Positions 42,819 through 48,505 of a stretch of DNA of 48,505 nucleotides are shown here, in pieces. A model generated the notes under the pieces. The model saw only the letters and a list, made by a program, of their open reading frames with translations, searched no databases and was not told the origin of the DNA. The stretch lies in NCBI GenBank assembly GCA_944381475.1, contig CALWLH010000104.1, forward strand, positions 1 through 48,505, read 5' to 3'. The stretch comes from an uncultured Lachnospiraceae bacterium. GTDB lineage: Bacteria; Bacillota; Clostridia; Lachnospirales; Lachnospiraceae. The translations under genes and the position numbers were made by a program. Each line of letters opens with the position of its first letter. Within the stretch, counting starts at the first letter, position 1.

Positions 42819-43484
42819 CTACTTTCTGAAATGCTCCCACCTCCATCGCCGGAACCGCTCATAGCTGATCAGCCGTTCCTGAACCTCAGCATCAGGAATT
42901 TCAAAAACGTAGCGTTCATAGGCATTGATTACCCGCACATTCTCAAACATGTCCTCCCGCTTATAGCGCCCACCGTAGGTGGCATGGACATGTCCGTGTA
43001 TAAAGACCTGGGGCTTATATTTTTTCATCAGCGTGCAGAAGCATTCAAAACCCCTGTGGGGCGGATCATCTCCGTCATTTACATGAAGCGCCGGGGCATG
43101 GGTTACCAGCACATCAAAGCCCTTGTGGTACAAAAGCTGCTTCCATACACGGCGCACCCTTTTTCTCATCTCCTTCTCCGTATACTGATATTTTCCAGGC
43201 TTATAGCGCATGGACCCCCCCAACCCCAGAAAGCGGACGCCCCTATAAACAAAAATTCTGTCATCTATGCACTCGCAGCCATCCGGCCCATCCTCATCAT
43301 AGCGCGCGTCATGATTTCCATGCACATATATTACCGGCGCCTTCGTAAAGGTCGCCAGAAATGACAGATAATGGGGGTTCAGATCCCCGCAGGAAATAAT
43401 CAGATCGATCCCTTCCAGTCTGCTCTGATCAAAATAATCCCATAACGCCTTGGATTCCTCATCCGCAAGTGCCAGTATCCTCAT
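42819..43484 (-). CDS. Metallophosphoesterase
   Basis: 221 residues from ATG 43484 (AAGG seven bases upstream). Calcineurin-like motifs are LIISCGDLNP, VIYVHGNHDARYD, VLVTHAPALHVNDGDDPPHR and FIHGHVHATYGG. The first metal motif reads LADEESKALWDYF where D-x-H would be usual; this DEESK form is common in a Clostridial subfamily. The substrate is unknown. It lies on the same strand as, and 68 bases after, the BMP-fusion gene. Confidence 0.85.
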   Translation of the reverse strand: MRILALADEESKALWDYFDQSRLEGIDLIISCGDLNPHYLSFLATFTKAPVIYVHGNHDARYDEDGPDGCECIDDRIFVYRGVRFLGLGGSMRYKPGKYQYTEKEMRKRVRRVWKQLLYHKGFDVLVTHAPALHVNDGDDPPHRGFECFCTLMKKYKPQVFIHGHVHATYGGRYKREDMFENVRVINAYERYVFEIPDAEVQERLISYERFRRWRWEHFRK

Positions 43485-43552
43485 GCCCATACCTTACTGC
43501 AAAATCCATCTTTCTGCAGCCTTCATCCCTTCATCAATTTGCCGGTTTTCTA

Positions 43553-45466
43553 TCACTCCTTCGCATCCTCTAATCCCTGGAGACTGACAATTGGTCTGGC
43601 CTCCGGCTTTAACTCAGAAAGCGTGGGGATGCGTCCCACCACATTCTCCGCCAGCCAATCCATGTGAACGATCTGCTCCGGGGTCAGAACGCCGCTCTCA
43701 TTGACCCTTATACCGTCCTGGGCATAAAGCTCGCCCTCAAACAGATTGAACGCGCCGCTGCTGATGCTGCGCTTCAGCAGATCAATGAGGCGCATCGTTC
43801 CGCTGGGCAGCTTTGTGGAGGTGATCACATCTACAACCCCCGCATCCAGTCCCCACCAGTAATTAAAGGACTTCTTCGTATCTGAAGGCTCATCCTTTGT
43901 GACGCCCACCTTCAAGATCCGATCCACCAGCCGCTCATAGAGCTGTCCCCAGTCCGTGACTGCTGTGGCCACATTGACCAGGCCGTCCTTCAGTCTAAAC
44001 AAGCCAAACTCCTTGTTCTCCTTCACCGGCGTGATCATATCCTGACCGGAAACCAGAAAGATTCTCTCCCCCTTAAACTCCTCTATAGGGTCGCTTCCCA
44101 TTACCGTGGACCATTTCAGATAGATTTTTGCCCGGGGATTCGACATGCTGGCTCCCATGGCAAAAGCGTTGATGTTTGCAGCCATGCCATAGATGGGATA
44201 ATCCGCAATATAGCCAATACGGTTATCGTCCGCCAGCGCTCCTGCAATGATACCGGTCAGAAACTTCGCCTCGTGGAGACGGGCGTAGTAGGTTCTGATA
44301 TAGCTGTGGGAAATATTCAGGGAACAGTTATAAATGCGCACCTCCGGGTGATCCACCGCTGCCTTTAAGCTGGCGGACACCAGCTGGGGCGTGGTGGTAA
44401 AAATCACCTTATAGCCATCTGCAATAGCCTGCTCGATGATCTCCCCCGCCTTTCCATCTGCCAGCGCATCGTTGTAGGCCGTGGTCTCCACCTGGCTGCC
44501 AAATGCGTTGTGCAGATGCTGCCTTCCCAGCTCATGGGCATAGGTCCAGCTGGAGGTCTCCGCAGTTTTATCATTCACAAATGCGATTTTTAAGGTTTTT
44601 GGCGTTGAAGGAATGATTCTGCTGATCAACTTCTTGGGGGGCGTTTTTTCCTCCGGCTCCAGCACCCGTTCCACCGGCTGCTCCTCCTTCAATATCACAA
44701 ACTCGGACCATACCTTCCCTAAATCCTCCCGAATCTGGGCGGGAAGCTTATCCTTGATCTCGTCATACCCATAAACACCGATGTAGGAGAGCAGAGCGTC
44801 GCCCACGGTAATCGGGAGCTTTCCTCCCCCCTTCGCCTCATATGCATTTCGGAAACGGTAATAAAAGGAGTAGAAAATCTCCTTCTCCTCATCATCCCAT
44901 ACATGCTTCGCATCTCCAAAAAGCAGCATCTGCAGCTTTTCAAAACGACCTGTCTGGCTAAAAAACAGATAATTGATATGGGACAGCTCATAGAAGTCCA
45001 CAAATTCATAATAAATTTTATTGTCCTTTTCCTCCGTCCGCTCCGGCATAATACGGATCACAGTGCCGGGAATGCTCACCGCCCCGAAATGCTTCATAAC
45101 GCTGACACGCTTATTGCCCTCCTGGACATAAAAACGGTTCATATACTCATATGCGGTGATGGAGTCATGGATTCCCTCCTCCAGATGCGCGTCACAGAGA
45201 GCTGACCACTTTAGGGCAAATTCCGTATCTGTATCCAAAAGAGGCATAAAATTGGGAGCAAAGGCATTTTGTCTGGCACGGGTATAGGTGCCTGCAATCT
45301 GGTCCATGGGAATCTGCACCAATCCCAGACGCACCTCCTTTAAAATCTTTCCCTCCGGAAGCATATCCGTCAGCGCCGGCAGGTATGGATATTCACCTGC
45401 CAGAAGCTTCGCATGATAGGATTTCTGTCCGGATTTCTGAGCTTTTTTATATTCTTCAAAAGACAT
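43553..45466 (-). CDS. ParB-like / BMP (Med-type) domain fusion, no signal peptide
   Basis: 637 residues from the ATG at 45466 (GAAAGGTGG upstream). Residues about 45-160 read like a ParB/Srx N-terminal domain: VRLGLVQIPMDQIAGTYTRA and NRFYVQEGNKRVSVMKHFGA. From about 285 on it is a BMP/PnrA-type periplasmic-binding domain: IAFVNDKTAETSSWTYAHEL, FTTTPQLVSASLKAAVDHPE and RIGYIADYPIYGMAANINAF. BMP proteins normally bind nucleosides outside the cell, but there is no signal peptide or lipobox here, so it is probably a cytoplasmic sensor or regulator. No transporter genes are adjacent. The function is unknown. Confidence 0.8.
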   Translation of the reverse strand: MSFEEYKKAQKSGQKSYHAKLLAGEYPYLPALTDMLPEGKILKEVRLGLVQIPMDQIAGTYTRARQNAFAPNFMPLLDTDTEFALKWSALCDAHLEEGIHDSITAYEYMNRFYVQEGNKRVSVMKHFGAVSIPGTVIRIMPERTEEKDNKIYYEFVDFYELSHINYLFFSQTGRFEKLQMLLFGDAKHVWDDEEKEIFYSFYYRFRNAYEAKGGGKLPITVGDALLSYIGVYGYDEIKDKLPAQIREDLGKVWSEFVILKEEQPVERVLEPEEKTPPKKLISRIIPSTPKTLKIAFVNDKTAETSSWTYAHELGRQHLHNAFGSQVETTAYNDALADGKAGEIIEQAIADGYKVIFTTTPQLVSASLKAAVDHPEVRIYNCSLNISHSYIRTYYARLHEAKFLTGIIAGALADDNRIGYIADYPIYGMAANINAFAMGASMSNPRAKIYLKWSTVMGSDPIEEFKGERIFLVSGQDMITPVKENKEFGLFRLKDGLVNVATAVTDWGQLYERLVDRILKVGVTKDEPSDTKKSFNYWWGLDAGVVDVITSTKLPSGTMRLIDLLKRSISSGAFNLFEGELYAQDGIRVNESGVLTPEQIVHMDWLAENVVGRIPTLSELKPEARPIVSLQGLEDAKE

Positions 45467-45604
45467 TATAACCACCTTTCAGGCTTTACATATCATCAAT
45501 ACAGCCGGGTAACGCCACGCCCGTCATACATCGAGTAAAGGAAAAGAGCCCCCTACTCGATTTGCGATGTCGCACAGCTCGCAGCAAAGCTGCTCGCTGT
45601 ACTT

Positions 45605-45651
45605 GCCCATCAAATGTCCGCTCATGCAAGCATGGCGGCCGCTTGATGGGC
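45605..45651. repeat. Long inverted repeat downstream of tRNA-Cys
   Basis: GCCCATCAA ... TTGATGGGC with a nested CCGC-TC-ATG / CAT-G-GCGG. It is preceded by a second stem, GCAGC-AAA-GCTGC, at about 45589. The phrase TCATGCAAGCATG also occurs at 20089-20101 near trxB, so it may be part of an interspersed repeat family. The rest of 45467-45660 holds no gene. Confidence 0.5.
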
Positions 45652-45664
45652 TTATCGCACAAAA

Positions 45665-45689
45665 AAGGGTTCGGATAAACCGAACCCTT
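45665..45689 (-). terminator. Terminator of tRNA-Cys
   Basis: Minus strand AAGGGTTCGG, 5-base loop, CCGAACCCTT, then TTTT; begins two bases after the tRNA. Confidence 0.85.
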
Positions 45690-45691
45690 CA

Positions 45692-45762
45692 AGGTGACAT
45701 CCGGATTTGAACCGGAGATCAGGGTGTTGCAGACCCACGCCTTACCGCTTGGCTATGTCACC
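45692..45762 (-). tRNA. tRNA-Cys (GCA)
   Basis: 71 bases on the minus strand. The acceptor stem is GGTGACA / TGTCACC with a U discriminator, as expected for cysteine. The D arm contains AGCCAAGCGGTAAGGC, the anticodon loop is CTGCAAC (anticodon GCA) and the T loop is GGTTCAAATCC. The CCA end is not encoded. Confidence 0.96.
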
Positions 45763-45783
45763 AAAAATCACTGAACGAGTGAT

Positions 45784-45812
45784 AGTCTACCACACTTCCT
45801 TTTAAAATGCAA
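45784..45812 (-). promoter_or_regulatory. Promoter of tRNA-Cys
   Basis: Minus strand TTGCAT, 17 bases, TAGACT. Confidence 0.65.
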
Positions 45813-45849
45813 GCACTTTTTTTAAATTGGTACAATCCCCATCCACAAA

Positions 45850-45879
45850 TCCCGGAAAGCCTTAACAGGCTCTCCGGGA
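45850..45879 (-). terminator. Terminator-like hairpin after the VanW gene
   Basis: TCCCGGAGAGCCT pairs with AGGCTTTCCGGGA on the minus strand; followed by only a short TTTG. Confidence 0.65.
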
Positions 45880-45901
45880 ACGAGATCTTCTTTAATTCAT
45901 T

Positions 45902-47665
45902 TTACTCCTCCTGCGGCGCTGTGTCAGCCTCCGCAGAAGCCTCCGTGGAATGCGCCTGGGTTTCGGAAGAGGCTGTGGTCTCCGGCGGCGCCGTCGGTTC
46001 CGGAGTCGCTGTGGTCTCAGGGACTTTGGTGGTTTCAGGCGTCTTGGTGGTCTCAGCTTCCTTTGTGGTTTCCTGTTCCTTCGTGGTCTCCGGCTCCGTG
46101 GTTGGCGTAGGAGTCGGGGTAGGATTATTCTTTGCCTCGTCCAGATAAATATTTGAGAGCTCCAGTTCAATAATTCCCAGAGTGTCCGGGTCATACTCAA
46201 TCTTGGTGATGGTGGTCTTGGAATTCAGCGCCAGCTTACCCACCGTCAATCCATAGGTGTCCGTGTGCATGTAAATGGCTTCCCCCTGCTCAACCCCGTC
46301 CACATAAACATGCTTCACAAGCTTTGACCGTATCATCTTATGGGGCATTTCGAGGGTCTCGTTGTATATCACGTCCCGGCCTGGGTCATCCTCATACATA
46401 TCAAGGGAATCGTCATAAACAATCTCATATACAGGATCCGGCCATCGTTCCTCCAGGACGATGGATTCATAGTCGATGGTTCTGTTTGCAGGACGGTACT
46501 CCGTTCCATAGATGCGGAAGGTCACATCCTCCGTGGAGCCGCTGGCCTTTGTGGTATATGCCTCAACATAAATCACATGATCCGTACTGTTGGTAAACCG
46601 GAAGTCGCTTCCATCCTTCACATAAACCATAGCATCCATGGAAGGCAGGACATAATCGACGCTCTTGGAATGAGGCTTCCTTCCTCCCTGGGGAATTTCC
46701 AGCTCCGCCCAAAGCACTGCATTATAGAGCGTAGAGGAAACCTGACATACACCGCCTCCAAGATCATCCACTGCCTGGCCATCGATATATGTACCGGCGT
46801 CCCTGTAGCCCTCCTCCGCTGTAAAGGGCTGAACCGCGGCACAGAAGGAGAAGGTTTCCCCGGGCATCAGCACGGTACCGTTAATCTTGCTGGTGGCAAG
46901 GCGCACATTGATGGCACGGTTTTCTGAGTCCCCTCCCGCGTTATAATTCGTCGTCCATTCGCCCAGCACATCCCCAAAGCCGTCAAACACGGACATATCA
47001 TAGGCGGGCTCCGTCTCAACGCCAGAGACCTGAACCTGAAGCGTGTCGGAGCTTCCGTCATAGCTGGAAAGCGCCTCCTGTACAGCCTCATAGGTTCCGT
47101 CATAGTCAATGGCAAAACCGCTGACCCCTTCAATGAACACAAATTCCCCGTTTTCATTTCTGGAAAGCGTGGGATTGACGGGCGCAGACTCCAGCGCAGG
47201 GATCTGGCTGATCAGATAACTTGCCAGAGCACTGGCATCCAGGGACAAATCCATCTCAAGGCGAAGGTTATTGCGCTCAAGATCCTTTGCCTGCTTATAC
47301 TGGGTGATCAGATTGCCGATATTCTGATTTCCTATGGCGGCGTCAATAAGGGCGTCGCGATTGCTGCAGGAAAGGGACATATCCGCAACCGCAATCCGGG
47401 TGCTTCCCTTTTCAGACAGAACCTCCAGCTGCAGACCGTTGACTGTATTGATATAATTGTCTATAGCCTGTCCGATCTCGTCAGCTGTCATCCCCCCCAC
47501 AGCAATATTACCCACATATACGCCGTTGGGTGCGGTTTCAGCAGCGGCCTGTGAGCCGTCTGTACCGATAATCACAATATCCCCCTCTGCCAGAGCGGTG
47601 GCTGCAGGCAGTACAGCAAGCGCGATAAAAGCCGCCCCCGCCAGGGTTCCTTTCAATTTTTTCAT
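45902..47665 (-). CDS. VanW-family cell-surface protein
   Basis: 587 residues from the ATG at 47665 (TTGGAGGAAGC upstream). Signal peptide MKKLKGTLAGAAFIALAVLP, then a YVGNIAVGGMTADEI PG_binding_4-type repeat region (to about 230). The VanW domain follows (about 250-400) with NINVRL-like NRAINVRLATSKINGTVLMP, GETFSFCAAVQPF and GGGVCQVSSTLYNAVLWAEL. The C-terminal 75 residues are a Thr/Pro/Glu repeat (PETTKVPETTATPEPT) of low complexity. VanW proteins occur in vancomycin-resistance clusters and widely outside them; their reaction is unknown and no van genes are near. Confidence 0.9.
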   Translation of the reverse strand: MKKLKGTLAGAAFIALAVLPAATALAEGDIVIIGTDGSQAAAETAPNGVYVGNIAVGGMTADEIGQAIDNYINTVNGLQLEVLSEKGSTRIAVADMSLSCSNRDALIDAAIGNQNIGNLITQYKQAKDLERNNLRLEMDLSLDASALASYLISQIPALESAPVNPTLSRNENGEFVFIEGVSGFAIDYDGTYEAVQEALSSYDGSSDTLQVQVSGVETEPAYDMSVFDGFGDVLGEWTTNYNAGGDSENRAINVRLATSKINGTVLMPGETFSFCAAVQPFTAEEGYRDAGTYIDGQAVDDLGGGVCQVSSTLYNAVLWAELEIPQGGRKPHSKSVDYVLPSMDAMVYVKDGSDFRFTNSTDHVIYVEAYTTKASGSTEDVTFRIYGTEYRPANRTIDYESIVLEERWPDPVYEIVYDDSLDMYEDDPGRDVIYNETLEMPHKMIRSKLVKHVYVDGVEQGEAIYMHTDTYGLTVGKLALNSKTTITKIEYDPDTLGIIELELSNIYLDEAKNNPTPTPTPTTEPETTKEQETTKEAETTKTPETTKVPETTATPEPTAPPETTASSETQAHSTEASAEADTAPQEE

Positions 47666-47730
47666 AACTGCTTCCTCCAAATAACAAAGGCCGGAGGCTC
47701 ATTCTGCCTCTCAAGGTCTTCTCAGGTCAT

Positions 47731-47758
47731 ATTTTAACATGGAAATACAGATTTGCAA
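47731..47758 (-). promoter_or_regulatory. Promoter of the VanW gene
   Basis: Minus strand TTGCAA, 16 bases, TAAAAT. Confidence 0.5.
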
Positions 47759-47801
47759 GCGATTTTGGAAATTCTTTTGTTTTTTAAAGCATGTTTAACA
47801 T

Positions 47802-48350
47802 TTATGTCACACACCGATTTGTTTTGTAACAAGATACGAAAACAGGTTCCTCTCCATGGGCCCGGCAGAGGCATACGGAAATGACAAAATCATCCTGCAG
47901 CATACTGAAGCAGCTCATGCCGCTCTCAGAGCATTCCACCCTCTGCCATCCCCGGGGCATCTCGGGAGGCATCGGGATAAATTCCACCCCGGAAAGGGGA
48001 TAGGCAATTCCCACCCCCAGAGCCTTACCGTAGCTTTCCTTCAATGTCCAAAGCTGGAGCAGTCCCATGGCGCCGCCGGTTTTGCTCAGATAACGCTGTT
48101 CTCTTTCTGAAAGAATCCTGGGTGCCAGCCTGCCGCTTACTTTTCTTTCACATTCCACATCAACCCCCACCGGCGCATCTGCCACCGCCACTGCCACCAG
48201 TCCCCTGCTGTGGCTGATATTGTGAAATAAAAGCCCTGCGTTTTCAGGCTGTTCTTTTACTCCGGCAAGAAGCCGCAGTCCCATGTCGTGCTGCCACGCA
48301 TAGTCGGGTTGGAAATCGCCAACCTTCTTATACAGATATACCCTGATCAT
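47802..48350 (-). CDS. 4'-phosphopantetheinyl transferase, Sfp type
   Basis: 182 residues (AGGGGGAGGTCA before the ATG). It moves the phosphopantetheine arm of CoA to carrier proteins. Motifs are FHNISHSRGLVAVAVADAPV, the magnesium-binding GVDVE, and LWTLKESYGKALG. It is shorter than Sfp (about 225 residues) because the N-terminal part is reduced. No polyketide or peptide synthetase gene is in the window, so it may serve carriers elsewhere or the general acyl carrier protein. Confidence 0.88.
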   Translation of the reverse strand: MIRVYLYKKVGDFQPDYAWQHDMGLRLLAGVKEQPENAGLLFHNISHSRGLVAVAVADAPVGVDVECERKVSGRLAPRILSEREQRYLSKTGGAMGLLQLWTLKESYGKALGVGIAYPLSGVEFIPMPPEMPRGWQRVECSESGMSCFSMLQDDFVISVCLCRAHGEEPVFVSCYKTNRCVT

Positions 48351-48378
48351 TGACCTCCCCCCTTCCGAATATATATTA

Positions 48379-48496
48379 ATGATGTTGGGGTCAAAAGGTA
48401 TTTCGACCCCTGATATCGGGTAGAGGCACGCCCGCTAAAGCGGACCTGCCAAGTCGCATTCGCCAATAAAATGCTTCGCATGGGCGAATGCTCACG
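48379..48496. repeat. Interspersed repeat, copy B
   Basis: ATGATGTTGGGGTCAAAAGG and TATTTCGAC, about 40 bases not in copy A (with CCCGCTAAAGCGG), then a 47-base block AAGTCGCATTCGCCAATAAA...GGCGAATGCTC nearly identical to 8940-8982. The window ends nine bases after it, as expected when an assembly stops at a repeat. Confidence 0.8.
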
Positions 48497-48505
48497 GATT
48501 GCTCC

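Noticed and set aside
45902..47665. Vancomycin resistance from the VanW protein
   Set aside because: VanW domains are common surface proteins in Clostridia and no vanA/B-type ligase or vanH/X gene is in the window.

Overview
The window looks like chromosomal DNA from an anaerobic, low-to-mid GC Firmicute of the Lachnospiraceae/Clostridia type. The grounds are the strong AGGAGG-type ribosome sites, sigma-A-like promoters with 17-base spacers, an rpsF-ssb-rpsR / gdpP-rplI-dnaB cluster, long-form HPF, pyruvate formate-lyase fermentation genes, LicD and VanW proteins, and NlpC/P60 and amidase wall enzymes. Most genes lie on the minus strand. No prophage, insertion sequence or CRISPR array was seen.

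Layout. 1-2563: a cut larE, a small gene pair with a frameshifted XRE regulator, and the end of a three-gene minus operon (UbiA-like membrane prenyltransferase, a dikinase-type phosphotransferase, a GNAT-like protein) that runs back to 5860. 6181-8642: an ABC exporter. 9014-10003: two small membrane proteins facing each other across a terminator. 10017-16249: hom, prfB, secA and mutY. 16366-16570: seven DnaA-box-like 9-mers in about 205 bases, upstream of hpf. 17340-20952: a secreted NlpC/P60 hydrolase with a WalR-like box, trxB and an SDR. 20957-23879: LicD and two glycosyltransferases. 24006-26719: a CmpB-type membrane protein, an SGNH lipoprotein and a DUF1858 protein. 27140-30861: a fermentation operon. 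30938-37717: a MerR regulator with a terminator in its leader, then dnaB, rplI, gdpP, rpsR, ssb, rpsF and a DUF951 gene. 37790-41591: a sirtuin and two lipoprotein amidases. 41788-48350: a nucleoid-associated protein, a phosphoesterase, a ParB-like/BMP fusion, tRNA-Cys, VanW and a phosphopantetheinyl transferase. The window ends in an interspersed repeat also present at 8911.

The most notable system is the operon at 27140-30861. The pyruvate formate-lyase catalytic chain stops just before the glycyl-radical domain. That domain is encoded separately as an 80-residue protein carrying the Gly-radical motif RVSGYAV. Between the two sits a 71-residue protein whose first half resembles the radical domain but whose second half replaces the radical loop with a C-x2-C-x6-C cysteine motif. 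An activating radical-SAM enzyme and a 2[4Fe-4S] ferredoxin follow. This suggests a PFL with exchangeable radical parts, one active and one a possible redox plug.

Other points of interest are the DnaA-box cluster far from dnaA, the UbiA/dikinase/GNAT operon, the cytoplasmic ParB-like/BMP fusion and the merR leader attenuator. All calls come from reading the sequence and knowledge of families; no database search was run.
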